Positions 32,971 through 43,740 of a stretch of 44,616 nucleotides of DNA are shown piece after piece. How positions within the stretch are numbered: the first letter of the stretch is position 1; each line of letters opens with the position of its first letter. Source of the stretch: Ralstonia sp. ASV6 (GTDB lineage: Bacteria > Pseudomonadota > Gammaproteobacteria > Burkholderiales > Burkholderiaceae); the NCBI RefSeq assembly GCF_016429285.1, contig NZ_JAELUI010000040.1, forward strand, positions 1 to 44,616. Direction: 5' to 3'. The notes under the pieces are model-generated. The model was not told where the DNA came from and made no database searches. It was given only the letters and a program-made list of their open reading frames with translations. Position numbers and translations under genes: made by a program.

Positions 32971-33966
32971 ATGTTGGAAACCACAAAAGCAGCACAGGGC
33001 ATGGCACGCGCGAGCCGGCGCGTCATGATGGGCCTGATGGCAGCAGCAGCGCTGACGGGTCTGGGTATGCAAACTGCCTCGGCGCAAGCTACGCGTCCGA
33101 AGGCTCCCATCTACGGCGTCACCCTGGACGACGTCAGCAACATCAACGCGATCGTGGCATCGCTCACGCACCTGCCGTACAAGCCGACCGTGCGCGTGGT
33201 GTTCGATCCGGGCACGACGGCCGCTGAGTACTACCCGGCTCTCGTCAAACTCCATGCTGTTGCCTACGTGATGGGCGAGATCATGGACTCGTACTACTTC
33301 CCGAGCGATCTGCAAACCTACACAGCCCGTACCAACGAGCTGGTGGGCACGCTGAAGAACGTGGTGGACGTGTGGGAGATTGCCAACGAGATCAATGGCG
33401 AATGGCTGCGCCCGGATTCGAGCGGCCCGAACTCGGTTGCAGCACCGGAAGAGCAAGCCATTGGCAACATGGTGGCTGCCGCTCACGATATCGTTAAAGC
33501 TGCGGGTGGCCTGACCGCTGTGACGATGTACTACAACGACGACGGCAAGGGCACCAACTGCTACGAGCTGCCGATGGACTCGTGGCGCACTTGGGCGCAG
33601 ACCTACCTGCCCGCACGCGTGCGTCAAGGTGCTGACTACGCGCTGTTCAGCTACTACCCGTACCAGGATTGCCCAGGCCTGAACCCGACGTGGACGAACG
33701 ACTTCAAGCTGTTGGAGTCCATCTTCCCGGTGGCGAAGGTCGGCTTTGGCGAGATCGGTACGTCGAGCACGTCGGCGCCGAAATCGGTGCAGCAGAACCT
33801 GATCAAGTCGTACTACCCCATGGGTACCGCCACGATGGCTGCCGACCCGCGTTTCATCGGCGGCTACTTCTGGTGGAACTACGTCGAGCAGATGCTGCCG
33901 TACAGCAGCAGCTCGTACTGGAGCTTGCTAAACAACACCATCAAGCCGCTGGCAGCACCGCAATAA
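32971..33966 (+). CDS. Exported clan GH-A-like glycoside hydrolase (orphan)
   Basis: A 331-residue exported protein. A signal peptide covers about the first 46 residues (RRVMMGLMAAAALTGLGMQ, cleavage near ASAQA); a shorter start at ATG 33001 would give a more usual length. The mature part looks like a small TIM-barrel hydrolase: VWEIANEINGEW carries the Asn-Glu pair of clan GH-A acid/base residues, VGFGEIGTS later in the chain fits the nucleophile Glu at the end of a strand, and FSYYPYQDC and GYFWWNYVEQM add aromatic residues lining a sugar groove. I cannot assign a GH family or substrate. It stands alone with its own terminator and could process cell-surface polysaccharide. Confidence 0.75.
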   Translation: MLETTKAAQGMARASRRVMMGLMAAAALTGLGMQTASAQATRPKAPIYGVTLDDVSNINAIVASLTHLPYKPTVRVVFDPGTTAAEYYPALVKLHAVAYVMGEIMDSYYFPSDLQTYTARTNELVGTLKNVVDVWEIANEINGEWLRPDSSGPNSVAAPEEQAIGNMVAAAHDIVKAAGGLTAVTMYYNDDGKGTNCYELPMDSWRTWAQTYLPARVRQGADYALFSYYPYQDCPGLNPTWTNDFKLLESIFPVAKVGFGEIGTSSTSAPKSVQQNLIKSYYPMGTATMAADPRFIGGYFWWNYVEQMLPYSSSSYWSLLNNTIKPLAAPQ

Positions 33967-34036
33967 CGAGGGGCTTGTAAGCCTCCGGACCCGAGGGACG
34001 GGACACCGCGCCGGACGGGGAAGTGAATCCGGCAAC

Positions 34037-34073
34037 AAAAAACCCGCGTCAGCTCAAGCTGCGCGGGTTTTTT
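34037..34073. terminator. Bidirectional rho-independent terminator
   Basis: AAAAAACCCGCG (34037-34048) pairs with CGCGGGTTTTTT (34062-34073), and CAGCT/AGCTG extends the stem inside. T-runs follow on both strands, so it ends both the GH-A-like gene and the convergent galU. Confidence 0.92.
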
Positions 34074-34091
34074 CTATGGTGGTGTGCGGGG

Positions 34092-34970
34092 TCAGGCTTG
34101 GCCGCGCGAGGCGAGGTAAGCGCGGAATTCGTCAGCGACTTCCTTGTGCTTGAGTGCCAGTTCCACGGTGGCCTTCAGATAGCCCAGCTTGCTGCCGCAG
34201 TCATAACGCACGCCCTTGTAGCGATAGGCCAGCACCTGCTCGGCCGACAGCAGCGACTGGATGGCGTCCGTCAATTGCAGTTCGCCGCCTGCGCCGGGCT
34301 TGAGGTTGCGAATGTGGTCAAAGATGCGAGGCGTGAGGATGTAACGGCCGACTACACCCAGGTTGGACGGCGCATTCTCCGGTGCCGGCTTCTCGATGAT
34401 GCCCGACATCTTGATCACGCTGCCGTCTTCTTCCCACGGGCGGCCGTCAACCACCCCGTACGAACGGCTCTGCTCGCGGTCGATTTCTTCCACGCCGATC
34501 ACCGAGCAGTTGTAGTGGTCGTACAGGTCGACCATCTGCTTCATGACAGGCGGGGTGCCGTCCAGCAAGTCGTCCGCCAGGATGACGGCGAAGGGCGCAT
34601 CGCCGACCAGCTTTTCTGCGCATGCCACTGCATGGCCCAGGCCCAGTGCTTCGGGCTGACGCACGTAGAAGCAGTCCACATGCGACGGCTTGATCGAGCG
34701 CACGACTTCCAGCAGCGCAGTCTTCTGCTTGGCTTCGAGTTCAGCTTCCAGTTCGTAGGCCTTGTCGAAGTGGTCTTCGATGGCGCGCTTGCTGCGGCCC
34801 GTTACGAAGATCATCTCGGTGATGCCGGCAGCCATGGCTTCTTCCACGGCGTACTGGATCAGGGGCTTGTCCACCACCGGCAGCATTTCCTTCGGGCTGG
34901 CCTTGGTGGCCGGCAGGAAGCGGGTTCCCAGACCCGCGACCGGGAAGACGGCTTTGGTAACGCGTTGCAT
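34092..34970 (-). CDS. galU: UTP-glucose-1-phosphate uridylyltransferase
   Basis: GalU makes UDP-glucose from UTP and glucose-1-phosphate for surface polysaccharides and trehalose. The 292-residue protein opens with the nucleotidyltransferase motif [20 protein letters not shown] and keeps ILADDLLDG for metal binding. AAGGAAACCACG precedes ATG 34970. It lies 38 nt after valS on the same strand. UDP-glucose can feed the UDP-GlcNAc/GalNAc-requiring Pel pathway only indirectly. Confidence 0.96.
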   Translation of the reverse strand: MQRVTKAVFPVAGLGTRFLPATKASPKEMLPVVDKPLIQYAVEEAMAAGITEMIFVTGRSKRAIEDHFDKAYELEAELEAKQKTALLEVVRSIKPSHVDCFYVRQPEALGLGHAVACAEKLVGDAPFAVILADDLLDGTPPVMKQMVDLYDHYNCSVIGVEEIDREQSRSYGVVDGRPWEEDGSVIKMSGIIEKPAPENAPSNLGVVGRYILTPRIFDHIRNLKPGAGGELQLTDAIQSLLSAEQVLAYRYKGVRYDCGSKLGYLKATVELALKHKEVADEFRAYLASRGQA

Positions 34971-35008
34971 CGTGGTTTCCTTCGTATCGATTGGGTTTGC
35001 TGGTGCGC

Positions 35009-37885
35009 TCAGGCGGTCTGCACTGGCAGGCGGGCGATCTGGGCTTCCAGCTTGGCGAGCGTGGCCTTGAAATCCGCCAGGCGCTTCTGTTCTTGTTCCA
35101 CCACGGCAGCCGGCGCGCGGGCAACGAAGGATTCGTTGCCGAGCTTGCCTTCAGCCTTGGCGATTTCGCCGCGCAGACGGTCGACTTCCTTGCCCAGGCG
35201 TGCCTGCTCGGCAGCCACGTCAATCTCGACCTTCAGCAGCAGCTTGTTCTCGCCGACGATCGCAACCGGGGCGCCGGCTCCGTCCTGCTCCATGGCGGCG
35301 GCATCCGTGTAGACCTTCACTTCTGACAGCTTGCCCAGCGCTTGCACATACGGAGCGGCGGTTTGCAGGAATTCAGCCTCACCGTTGGCAAACAGCGGCA
35401 CGCGCTGCGCCGGGGATAGGTTCATCTCGCCACGCAGGTTGCGGCACGCATCCACCAGGGCCTTCAGTTGCTGCACCCATTGCTCGGCCTGCTCGTCGAT
35501 CTTGGTGAGTGCAGCGCGCGGGTATGCCTGCAGCGCGAGGCTCTCAGTGCCGTCGCCCTTGGCGCGGCCGGCCATCGGGGCAACCTTCTGCCAGAGTTCT
35601 TCGGTAATGAACGGGATGATCGGGTGGGCCAGGCGCAGCACGGTTTCCAGCACGCGCAGCAGTGTGCGGCGCGTGGCGCGCTGCTGGGCCGGCGTGCCGG
35701 TCTGGATCTGCACCTTGGCGAGTTCGAGGTACCAGTCGCAGTACTCGTCCCAGACGAACTTGTAGATGGCGCTGGCGATGTTGTCGAAGCGGTAGTCGGC
35801 AAAGCCTTTCTCCACTTCGATTTCCACGCGCTGCAAGAGCGAGACGATCCAGCGGTCGGCCTGCGAGAAATGCAAGTAGCCTTCGGGGCCGCAATCACCA
35901 ACGCATTCCTGCATGCCGCAGTCCTGGCCTTCGGTGTTCATCAGCACGAAGCGCGTGGCGTTCCAGAGCTTGTTGCAGAAGTTGCGGTAGCCCTCGCAGC
36001 GGCTGGAGTCGAAGTTGATGCTGCGGCCCAGTGTGGCGAGCGACGCGAACGTAAAACGCAGCGCGTCAGCACCAAAAGCCGGAATGCCTTCGGGGAATTC
36101 CTTGCGCGTGCGGTTCTCCACCTTCGGTGCGTCCTTCGGGCGGCGCAGGCCAGTGGTGCGCTTGGCCAGCAGCGGCTCCAGCGCAATGCCGTCGATCAGG
36201 TCCACCGGGTCGAGCGTGTTGCCTTCGGACTTGCTCATCTTCTTGCCTTCCGAATCGCGCACCAGGCCGTGCACGTAGACGGTGTGGAAGGGCACCTCGC
36301 CGGTGAAGTGCAGGGTCATCATGACCATGCGCGCCACCCAGAAGAAGATGATGTCGTAGCCCGTCACCAGCACGGTGGAGGGCAGGAAGTGCTTCAGCTC
36401 CGGCGTATCAGCCGGCCAGCCCAGCGAAGAGAACGGCACCAGCGCCGACGAGAACCACGTGTCGAGCACGTCGTCGTCACGCGTGAGCGCGCCGGTATAA
36501 CCCTTGGCGGCAGCTTGCGCTTTGGCTTCTTCTTCGGTGCGGCCCACGTAGACGTTGCCGGCTTCGTCATACCACGCCGGAATCTGGTGGCCCCACCACA
36601 GTTGGCGCGAGATGCACCAGTCCTGGATGTTGTTCAGCCACTGGTTGTACGTGTTGACCCACTGCTCGGGCACCAGCTTGATCTTGCCGCTCTGCACCGC
36701 GTCCAGCGCCACTTCGGCGATGGAGCGGCCCGGGAAGCGCGTGCCTTCCGGTGCCGGTTTGCTCATGGCGACAAACCACTGGTCGGTCAGCATCGGCTCG
36801 ATCACGACGCCCGTGCGATCACCGCGCGGCACCATCAGCGTGTGCTTCTTCACCTCGGCCAGCAGCCCTTGCGCTTCGAGGTCCGCGACCATCTTCTTGC
36901 GCGCATCGAAGCGGTCCATGCCGGCGTAGGCGGCCGGCGCATCGGCGACGATCTTCGCGTCGAGCGTCAGGATCGACAACTGCGGCAGCTTGTGGCGCTG
37001 GCCCACCGCGTAGTCGTTGAAATCATGCCCCGGGGTCACCTTGACTACGCCGGTACCAAATTCGCGGTCGACGTACTCGTCGGCAATCACCGGGATCTGG
37101 CGATCGGTCAGCGGCAGGTGAACGAACTTGCCGATCAGGTGGGCGTAACGCTCATCTTCGGGGTGCACCATCACGGCGGTGTCGCCGAGCATCGTCTCCG
37201 GGCGCGTCGTAGCGACGGTCAGATGAGTCAGGCCGCGAACGGCGTCCGGTTCGGCCAGCGGATAGCGGATGTGCCACAGCGAGCCTTCTTCCTCTTCGCT
37301 CACCACTTCCAGGTCGGACACGGCGGTGCCGAGCACCGGGTCCCAGTTGACCAGGCGCTTGCCGCGGTAGATCAGGCCCTGCTCATACAGGCGCACGAAT
37401 ACGTCGCTCACAGCACGCGACATCTTCGGGTCCATCGTGAAGTATTCACGTTCCCAGTCGATCGAGGCGCCCATGCGGCGCACCTGGCGCGTGATGGTCG
37501 AGCCCGATTGCTCCTTCCATTCCCAGACTTTCTCGGTGAACTTCTCGCGGCCGAGATCGTGGCGGGAAACGCCCTGCGCATCCAGTTGACGCTCGACGAC
37601 GATCTGCGTGGCGATACCGGCGTGATCCGTGCCAGGCACCCACAGCGTGTTGGCGCCCATCATGCGCGCATGGCGCGTCAGACCGTCCATGATGGTCTGG
37701 TTGAACGCATGGCCCATGTGCAGCGTGCCCGTCACGTTCGGCGGCGGGAGCTGGATACAGAAGTCCGGCTTGCCGGCTTCAAGCGTCGCACGGGATACGC
37801 CCATTGCTTCCCACGCTGCGCTCCATTTCTGCTCGATGGTGGCGGGTTCGAAACTCTTGGCGAGGGACTGGTTTTGATCGGTCAT
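35009..37885 (-). CDS. valS: Valyl-tRNA synthetase
   Basis: Class I aminoacyl-tRNA synthetase that charges tRNA-Val, 958 residues. The HIGH-type motif is [13 protein letters not shown] (HMGH at 56-59) and the KMSKS motif is [14 protein letters not shown]. The editing domain (for example [19 protein letters not shown]) is intact. The C-terminal 70 residues form the expected coiled coil ([20 protein letters not shown]). Start ATG 37885 matches homologues ([14 protein letters not shown]); the frame open to 38299 crosses into uvrD and is not coding. Confidence 0.97.
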   Translation of the reverse strand: MTDQNQSLAKSFEPATIEQKWSAAWEAMGVSRATLEAGKPDFCIQLPPPNVTGTLHMGHAFNQTIMDGLTRHARMMGANTLWVPGTDHAGIATQIVVERQLDAQGVSRHDLGREKFTEKVWEWKEQSGSTITRQVRRMGASIDWEREYFTMDPKMSRAVSDVFVRLYEQGLIYRGKRLVNWDPVLGTAVSDLEVVSEEEEGSLWHIRYPLAEPDAVRGLTHLTVATTRPETMLGDTAVMVHPEDERYAHLIGKFVHLPLTDRQIPVIADEYVDREFGTGVVKVTPGHDFNDYAVGQRHKLPQLSILTLDAKIVADAPAAYAGMDRFDARKKMVADLEAQGLLAEVKKHTLMVPRGDRTGVVIEPMLTDQWFVAMSKPAPEGTRFPGRSIAEVALDAVQSGKIKLVPEQWVNTYNQWLNNIQDWCISRQLWWGHQIPAWYDEAGNVYVGRTEEEAKAQAAAKGYTGALTRDDDVLDTWFSSALVPFSSLGWPADTPELKHFLPSTVLVTGYDIIFFWVARMVMMTLHFTGEVPFHTVYVHGLVRDSEGKKMSKSEGNTLDPVDLIDGIALEPLLAKRTTGLRRPKDAPKVENRTRKEFPEGIPAFGADALRFTFASLATLGRSINFDSSRCEGYRNFCNKLWNATRFVLMNTEGQDCGMQECVGDCGPEGYLHFSQADRWIVSLLQRVEIEVEKGFADYRFDNIASAIYKFVWDEYCDWYLELAKVQIQTGTPAQQRATRRTLLRVLETVLRLAHPIIPFITEELWQKVAPMAGRAKGDGTESLALQAYPRAALTKIDEQAEQWVQQLKALVDACRNLRGEMNLSPAQRVPLFANGEAEFLQTAAPYVQALGKLSEVKVYTDAAAMEQDGAGAPVAIVGENKLLLKVEIDVAAEQARLGKEVDRLRGEIAKAEGKLGNESFVARAPAAVVEQEQKRLADFKATLAKLEAQIARLPVQTA

Positions 37886-37954
37886 GCTGACAGGGGGCGC
37901 AAATCCGCGCAAAAAGACGATTGGCCCGGGAAAAATGCTGGGCGAAAGCTTGGA

Positions 37955-37960
37955 ATTATA
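37955..37960 (-). promoter_or_regulatory. -10 box, probable valS promoter
   Basis: TATAAT on the - strand, 70 nt ahead of valS. No convincing -35 at 16-18 bp (CCGTAG at 17 bp). Confidence 0.4.
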
Positions 37961-38005
37961 CGACTTGTGCGTGTCAGCTACGGACGAGGCGGCAAAGCGG
38001 GCCGG

Positions 38006-38011
38006 TATAAT
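38006..38011 (+). promoter_or_regulatory. -10 box, probable uvrD promoter
   Basis: Perfect TATAAT 28 nt ahead of the uvrD start; the -35 region is poor. It is about 45 bp from the divergent valS -10 box. Confidence 0.4.
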
Positions 38012-38039
38012 TTGCGGATTCTGCCGAGGCTCCTCCCGC

Positions 38040-40406
38040 ATGTCCGACCTGCTCGCCAATCTGAACCCCGAACAACGCGCTGCCATCACGCTTCCCGATG
38101 AATCAGCGCTGATCCTGGCAGGGGCGGGCAGCGGCAAGACGCGCGTGCTGACCACCCGCATCGCCTGGCTGATCCAGAGTGCGCGGGTGTCGCCGGTGGG
38201 TGTGCTGGCCGTCACGTTTACAAACAAGGCGGCCAAGGAGATGACAGCGCGCTTGCAGGCCATGCTGCCGATCAACACCCGCGCCATGTGGATTGGCACC
38301 TTCCACGGTCTGTGTAACCGCCTGCTGCGTGCGCACTACCGCGATGCCGGCCTGCCGCAGACGTTCCAGATTCTGGATACGCAGGACCAACTCTCTGCCG
38401 TCAAGCGGCTGCTCAAGTCGCTCAATATCGACGACGAGAAGTTTCCGCCCAAGAACGTCCAATACTTCATCAACGGGGCCAAGGAGCAGGGCCAGCGCGC
38501 AGGTGATCTGGAAATTGCCAACGAGTACGATCGCCGCATGGCCGACCTCTATGCCGCCTACGACGCGCAATGCCAGCGCGAAGGCGTGGTCGACTTTGCT
38601 GAGCTACTGCTGCGCTGCTACGAACTGCTGCGCTACAACGATGCCATCCGCGCGCACTATCAGCGGCGCTTCAAGCACATCCTCGTCGACGAATTCCAGG
38701 ATACGAACAAGCTGCAATACGCCTGGCTGAAGATCCTGGCCGGCTTGGGCGAGCCGGGTGTCACGCCCAATGCCATCTTTGCCGTGGGTGACGATGACCA
38801 GAGCATCTACGCGTTTCGTGGTGCGAACGTCGGCAATATGGTCGACTTCGAACGTGAATTCCGTGTCGAGCACCGTATCAAGCTGGAGCAGAACTACCGC
38901 TCGCACGGCAACATCCTCGACACGGCCAACCACCTGATCGCGCACAACTCGCGTCGCCTGGGCAAGAACCTGCGTACCGACGCCGGCCACGGTGAACCCG
39001 TGCGCGTGTACCAGGCCGCCACGGATGGTCAGGAAGCGGGCTGGATCGTCGATGAGATCCGTGACCGCATCGCCAGCGGCATGTCGCGTTCGGAAATCGC
39101 CATTCTCTATCGTAGCAACGCGCAGTCGCGGGTGATTGAACACGCGCTGTTTTCGGCGGGCATCGCCTACAAGGTGTACGGCGGCCTGCGCTTCTTCGAG
39201 CGTGCGGAAATCAAGCACGCGCTGGCGTACATCCAACTGCTGGAGAACTCGGATAACGATGCCGCGTTTGGCCGCGTGGTGAATTTCCCGGCACGCGGCG
39301 TGGGGGCGCGCTCCCTGGAGTTGCTGCAGGATGCAGCCAAGCTGTATGGCATTTCGCTGGCGGCCTCGGTGCCCTATCTGACGGGTGCCGCAGGGACCAA
39401 GCTGTCCGCCTTTGTGCGTCTGATTGAGCAGATGCGTGCCGACACGCGCCAGATGACGCTGCCGGAGATCGTTCAGCACGTCATTCATGCCAGCGGCCTG
39501 ATCACGCACTACCAAGGCGAGAAGGAAGGCCAGGACCGTATCGAGAACTTGCAGGAATTGGTGACCGCCGCGCAGGCGTTCGTGGCCGAAGAGGGCTACG
39601 GCGTGGATGCCATCGCCACCGCATTGCCGGTGCGCCATGACGCGCTGATCCGCATTGAAGGCGGCGAGACCGATACTGTTTCCGAACTTGTCACCGACGA
39701 AACGCCGGCGGAAATGAGCCCGCTGGTCGCCTTCCTCACGCACGCCTCGCTAGAGGCGGGGGACAACCAGGCCCAGGCCGGCCAGGATGCCGTGCAGATG
39801 ATGACCGTGCACGCAGCCAAGGGGCTGGAGTTCCACGTGGTCTTCATCACCGGGCTGGAAGAGGGTTTGTTCCCACACGAGAACAGCCAGATGGAGAAGG
39901 ACGGCCTCGAAGAGGAGCGCCGTCTGATGTACGTGGCGATCACGCGGGCGCGCGAGCGGCTGTATCTCTCATTTGCGCAAAGCCGCGTGCTGCATGGCCA
40001 GATTCGTTACCACATCCGCTCAAGGTTCTTTGACGAGCTGCCGGAAGACACGCTGAAGTGGCTGACGCCACAGCACTCGGGGTATCAATCGACGCGCCGC
40101 GCGCAAGGCGAAAGCGGTGCCTGGGGCAAAGATTGGTTTAAGCGCCCCGAGCGCGGTGACGAAGACGCCTACACTGGTACGCGCCCGACCGGCGGCATGG
40201 ACACCGGCAAGAACTACGCCGATGCCAAGCGTGCGGAGGCCACGGGCTTTCGCGTTGGCCAATCGGTATTCCACAACAAGTTCGGGGAAGGCGTTATCAC
40301 GACGCTGGAAGGTGAGGGCGCCGAGGCGCGCGCCCACATCAAATTCAACCGTCACGGGGTGAAGATCCTGGCCCTGGGCATTGCCAAGCTGGACCCGATC
40401 AACTGA
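38040..40406 (+). CDS. uvrD: DNA helicase II, UvrD/PcrA type
   Basis: Superfamily 1A 3'-5' helicase used in nucleotide-excision and mismatch repair, 788 residues. Motif I is AGAGSGKT (residues 28-34 GAGSGKT), motif II DEFQD, then [18 protein letters not shown], and motif [12 protein letters not shown]. The C-terminal segment ([19 protein letters not shown]) is the domain typical of UvrD/PcrA, which separates it from Rep. ATG 38040 starts the homology ([16 protein letters not shown]). It is divergent from valS. Confidence 0.94.
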   Translation: MSDLLANLNPEQRAAITLPDESALILAGAGSGKTRVLTTRIAWLIQSARVSPVGVLAVTFTNKAAKEMTARLQAMLPINTRAMWIGTFHGLCNRLLRAHYRDAGLPQTFQILDTQDQLSAVKRLLKSLNIDDEKFPPKNVQYFINGAKEQGQRAGDLEIANEYDRRMADLYAAYDAQCQREGVVDFAELLLRCYELLRYNDAIRAHYQRRFKHILVDEFQDTNKLQYAWLKILAGLGEPGVTPNAIFAVGDDDQSIYAFRGANVGNMVDFEREFRVEHRIKLEQNYRSHGNILDTANHLIAHNSRRLGKNLRTDAGHGEPVRVYQAATDGQEAGWIVDEIRDRIASGMSRSEIAILYRSNAQSRVIEHALFSAGIAYKVYGGLRFFERAEIKHALAYIQLLENSDNDAAFGRVVNFPARGVGARSLELLQDAAKLYGISLAASVPYLTGAAGTKLSAFVRLIEQMRADTRQMTLPEIVQHVIHASGLITHYQGEKEGQDRIENLQELVTAAQAFVAEEGYGVDAIATALPVRHDALIRIEGGETDTVSELVTDETPAEMSPLVAFLTHASLEAGDNQAQAGQDAVQMMTVHAAKGLEFHVVFITGLEEGLFPHENSQMEKDGLEEERRLMYVAITRARERLYLSFAQSRVLHGQIRYHIRSRFFDELPEDTLKWLTPQHSGYQSTRRAQGESGAWGKDWFKRPERGDEDAYTGTRPTGGMDTGKNYADAKRAEATGFRVGQSVFHNKFGEGVITTLEGEGAEARAHIKFNRHGVKILALGIAKLDPIN

Positions 40407-40430
40407 GCGTCGATCGGGTAGGCGTGAAGG

Positions 40431-41228
40431 TCAGGCCGTCGTGTCGGTGGTCTGACCCGCAGCTTGCGTCACGTTGAAGCAGCCGCGGTAGGTGGCGTAG
40501 AAGGAACAGTACAGCACGGCCATCACCAGAATCCGGTACGGCGTAGCGATGATCGGGGCGATGTTGTTGGCGCCGCTTGAGGCAAACGCCGCATCGATGA
40601 ACAGCGGAATCGCAATCAGCAGGATTCCAACCAGTGCGCCGTACAGGATGAATGCCGCGCGATTGCGCCACACGGCCATCCAACTGAAGAACAGCGCCTT
40701 GCCGACCGGAATGCCGTGCCAGGCCACCAGCAGCGGTGCAAACCAGAACAGTACCGCCACCGGGATATACAGCACCGCGCCCATCACCATCGTCAGGTAG
40801 AGCTCGCGGATGGCTTCGGTGGTGGGCGGTTTGTCGCTGAATACCGCCATGAGCGTGTCGGTATCCACCATCGTCATCAGGATGCCGCTGACCACCAGCA
40901 CCAGCACACCGTAGATGCCGCCGAGCTTCAGCAGACCGCGCATCGCATCCTTGCCATATGCCCGGAAGCCCGCAATGAGCGATGCTGGCCCAACGCGCTT
41001 GCCCGCCACCGTATCGCGGCAGGCCGACATGAAGCCCACGAAGATGGCCGGATTGACCAGCAGGATGGCGAACACGCCAATGGGTGCCGCCACCAGCATC
41101 AACAGGTTGACGGCAAACAGATAGATGAACAGCAGCAGCAAAAACCCGATCGGGTTCTTGCGGAACAGCCACGCACCCTGGCGCAGCCAGACGTAGCCTT
41201 GCTTGCCGGAGACTTCGATCAGTTGCAT
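40431..41228 (-). CDS. BPSS1780-family integral membrane protein
   Basis: A 265-residue membrane protein of the BPSS1780 family found in Burkholderiales and relatives; its function is unknown. About six hydrophobic segments are visible ([59 protein letters not shown]). The N-terminal [18 protein letters not shown] and the [16 protein letters not shown] loop are typical. Its start overlaps the thrB stop by 10 nt, so it is probably co-translated with thrB. Confidence 0.88.
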   Translation of the reverse strand: MQLIEVSGKQGYVWLRQGAWLFRKNPIGFLLLLFIYLFAVNLLMLVAAPIGVFAILLVNPAIFVGFMSACRDTVAGKRVGPASLIAGFRAYGKDAMRGLLKLGGIYGVLVLVVSGILMTMVDTDTLMAVFSDKPPTTEAIRELYLTMVMGAVLYIPVAVLFWFAPLLVAWHGIPVGKALFFSWMAVWRNRAAFILYGALVGILLIAIPLFIDAAFASSGANNIAPIIATPYRILVMAVLYCSFYATYRGCFNVTQAAGQTTDTTA

Positions 41229-42223
41229 TGTTCGGGAATGTCCAGAGTCAGCCCAGCCGCATGCACTCGCTCGCGCAGCACGCGCTCGAAGTGGGTCGGG
41301 TCATGCGGCTTGAGCAGTTCGGCATCACGTGGCAGGTAGAAATCCCACAGGCGTGATACCCAGAAACGATAGGCGGCGGCGCGCAGCATGTCTTGCCAGT
41401 GCCGCGTTTCAGCATCGGTGAAAGGGCGCACTGCGTGATAGGCATGCAGCATGGCACGCGCGCGCTCGGTATCCAGCACACCGGTGGCGAGATCGATGCA
41501 CCAGTCGTTGACGGTCACCGCCACGTCGAACAGCCACTTGTCGACGCCGGCGAAATAGAAATCGAAGAAGCCGCCGAGGCGCTCCGGCTGACCATCAGTC
41601 GCAGGCTCGAACAGCACGTTGTCGCGGAACAGGTCGCAATGGCACGGACCTTCGGGCAGCGCGGCGTAATCGGCACTGGCGAAGAAGTGTTGCTGGTGAG
41701 TGAGTTCGCTCTCCAGCAGTGCGCGCGTATCGCCGTGCACGAACGGCACGACATCAGGCACCACTTCATTCCACCACGGCAGACTGCGCAGATTGGGCTG
41801 ATGCCGGGTGTAGTCGCGCCCGGCCAGGTGCATGCGCGCGAGCATGTCGCCCACGATGGCGCACTCGGACACCGTCGGCGCCAGGTTGGAGCGGCCCGCC
41901 AGGCGCGTCACGATGGTGGCCGGTTTGCCGTTGAGCATACGCAGGATCTCGCCGTCGCGCCCCGGAATCGGCGCCGGCACGCTGATGTCGTGCTGCGCCA
42001 GATGCTGCATCAGATACAGGTAGAACGGCAGTTGCTCAAACGTCAGGCGCTCGAACAGCGTCACCACGAATTCGTGCGTTTGCCCGTCTTTCTCCGTGGT
42101 CAGAAAGAAGTTGGAGTTTTCGATCCCGGAGGGGATGCCGCGAAATGCGCGCACGGCGCCCACATCGTATTGATCCAGCCAGAGAGCGATCTCGGCGTCG
42201 GAGACCGGGGTGAAAACAGCCAT
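41219..42223 (-). CDS. thrB: Homoserine kinase (ThrB, APH-fold type)
   Basis: Phosphorylates homoserine in threonine biosynthesis. This is the aminoglycoside-phosphotransferase-fold ThrB seen in Pseudomonas and beta-proteobacteria, not the GHMP-kinase type of E. coli. The 334 residues start [20 protein letters not shown]; the catalytic loop is [14 protein letters not shown] and the metal motif [16 protein letters not shown]. It lies downstream of the DUF2782 gene on the same strand, an arrangement common in Burkholderiales. Confidence 0.94.
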   Translation of the reverse strand: MAVFTPVSDAEIALWLDQYDVGAVRAFRGIPSGIENSNFFLTTEKDGQTHEFVVTLFERLTFEQLPFYLYLMQHLAQHDISVPAPIPGRDGEILRMLNGKPATIVTRLAGRSNLAPTVSECAIVGDMLARMHLAGRDYTRHQPNLRSLPWWNEVVPDVVPFVHGDTRALLESELTHQQHFFASADYAALPEGPCHCDLFRDNVLFEPATDGQPERLGGFFDFYFAGVDKWLFDVAVTVNDWCIDLATGVLDTERARAMLHAYHAVRPFTDAETRHWQDMLRAAAYRFWVSRLWDFYLPRDAELLKPHDPTHFERVLRERVHAAGLTLDIPEQCN

Positions 42224-42254
42224 GCTTCAGAAATGGGAAACGGGTGAAAGGAGG

Positions 42255-42283
42255 CGGCGCGGTGAACGGATATCGCCGCGCCG
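42255..42283 (-). other. Intercistronic stem-loop
   Basis: CGGCGCGG (42255-42262) pairs with CCGCGCCG (42276-42283), loop 13 nt, between the DUF2782 gene and thrB. There is no T-run; attenuation or message processing is possible. Confidence 0.35.
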
Positions 42284-42306
42284 GTGCGCCTCGTGGGCGC
42301 AGGAAT

Positions 42307-42729
42307 TCAGAACTTCAGGACGTTGACCGAGGGCACGCGGTCAATATCGCCGCGCTCGCGAATGCGCGGCGAGCTGTCTTCAGGCTTGCTCAGGTTGTAG
42401 GACGTGCCCATGCCGGATTTGACATGGATGTCCGGCGCTTGGCCTTTCTGGAAACGGTATTCCTCGACCTGCGTACCGTCGTTGTCGCGGTACTCGAAGC
42501 TCGGCTTGGCGGCTTCGTTGTGGATCGCACCCTTGGTCGGCTTGGACAGCGGCTGGTTGTTGATGGCCTTGACGTCAGGCAAGTCCAGGCCGGCGCTGTC
42601 CTGCGTCACTTCAGCGTGCACAGGCAGGGCTAGGCAGAGGGCGGCACCCGCGGCCAGCCCCGCGTGGCGCATCAGGCGTGCGGAGGCAGAAAAACGACGG
42701 GCGGCAGGCGGGTGAAGCGGCGAATCCAT
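42307..42729 (-). CDS. DUF2782-family exported protein
   Basis: A 140-residue exported protein of the DUF2782 family, function unknown, widely found next to polA/thrB in beta- and gamma-proteobacteria. A signal peptide (HAGLAAGAALCLALPVHAEV) is followed by the conserved region FEYRDNDGTQVEEYRFQKGQ and YNLSKPEDSSPRIRERGD. ATG 42729 begins the signal peptide; the frame runs on to 42828 without support. Upstream bases 42730-42824 show nothing definite. Confidence 0.88.
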   Translation of the reverse strand: MDSPLHPPAARRFSASARLMRHAGLAAGAALCLALPVHAEVTQDSAGLDLPDVKAINNQPLSKPTKGAIHNEAAKPSFEYRDNDGTQVEEYRFQKGQAPDIHVKSGMGTSYNLSKPEDSSPRIRERGDIDRVPSVNVLKF

Positions 42730-42824
42730 GATGGACTCCAGCGAGTGATCCGGGACCCTACATTCTAGCAGTCCGGCCATCCCACCATCGTCCATCTGGA
42801 TGGCGCTGAATGTCACACCCAAGG

Positions 42825-43736
42825 TCACAGATAGAACATCTCTTCCTTGGGCGGAATCGGCGAGGTGCCTTCGCGCTTTTCGTAGAACTCGTAGACGGCG
42901 TCGAGCGCATCTTTCGGTTCGTCGACGATGCGCATGATGTCGAGGTCGTGTTCGGCAATCAGGCCCATGGGCAGCAGCGTGAAGCGGAACCAGTCCAGCA
43001 GTCCCTTCCAGAAGTGGCTGCCGAACATGACCACCGGCACGCTGCGCGATTTACCGGTCTGCACGAGCGTGAGCACTTCTGCCAGTTCATCGAGCGTACC
43101 GAAACCGCCCGGCATGACGATGAACGCGTCGGAGTTCTTCACGAAGGTGACCTTGCGTGTGAAGAAATGGCGGAACCGCATCGAAATGTCCTGATACGGA
43201 TTGCCTTGCTGTTCATGCGGCAATTCGATGTTCAAGCCGACGCTGGCCGACTTGCCGGCGTGCGCGCCCTTGTTGGCTGCTTCCATGATGCCGGGGCCGC
43301 CGCCGGAGATGACTGCGAAGCCCGCATCCGAGAACAGCCGGGCGATTTCGATCGTGCGTTCGTAGTACGGCGAATCCTCGCGCAGGCGCGCGCTGCCGTA
43401 GATCGAGACGGCCGGACGGATCTCCGAGAGGTACTCGGTCGCCTCGATGAACTCTGCCATAATCGTGAACATCTGCCAGGAGGCGCGCGCTTTCTTTGCG
43501 GTAGCGCGTTCTTCATCGGCAAGTGCCCGCAGGCTGGGGATCATCTTGCGGTCGGTGCGGCCTTGTGCAGCGTCGGATTTGGTGGAGGCAATCTCCACAG
43601 TACGGTCCGCACCCACCGTCACGTTGACGTCCATGTCAGCCGTGGATGCACCAGCAGCCTGCTTCGCCACGCCGCCTTCAGCGGAAGCGCCATTGTTGGA
43701 AACGCTCTCGGGCGTTCCATTCACTTTAGAGTCCAT
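42825..43736 (-). CDS. LOG-family protein (TIGR00730-like, nucleotide 5'-monophosphate phosphoribohydrolase)
   Basis: A Rossmann-fold protein of the LOG family, members of which release free cytokinin-type bases or split nucleoside monophosphates; the cellular role here is unknown. Motifs SGGGPGIMEA (residues 144-153) and PGGFGTLDE (209-217) are intact. It has 303 residues from ATG 43736, with a low-complexity N-terminal 64 residues. No ribosome site precedes that ATG, and ATG 43544 (MIPSLRALADEE) would start at the conserved part. Its first base pairs lie against the polA start on the other strand. Confidence 0.88.
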   Translation of the reverse strand: MDSKVNGTPESVSNNGASAEGGVAKQAAGASTADMDVNVTVGADRTVEIASTKSDAAQGRTDRKMIPSLRALADEERATAKKARASWQMFTIMAEFIEATEYLSEIRPAVSIYGSARLREDSPYYERTIEIARLFSDAGFAVISGGGPGIMEAANKGAHAGKSASVGLNIELPHEQQGNPYQDISMRFRHFFTRKVTFVKNSDAFIVMPGGFGTLDELAEVLTLVQTGKSRSVPVVMFGSHFWKGLLDWFRFTLLPMGLIAEHDLDIMRIVDEPKDALDAVYEFYEKREGTSPIPPKEEMFYL

Positions 43737-43740
43737 GGGA

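Noticed and set aside
34023-35312. 429-residue + strand frame across galU and the valS end
   Set aside because: Antisense shadow; starts inside a bidirectional terminator and matches no family.
35468-38101. 877-residue + strand open frame opposite valS
   Set aside because: Long antisense frames are common in GC-rich genes; the translation is His/Arg/Val-rich without domains, and valS on the other strand is certain.
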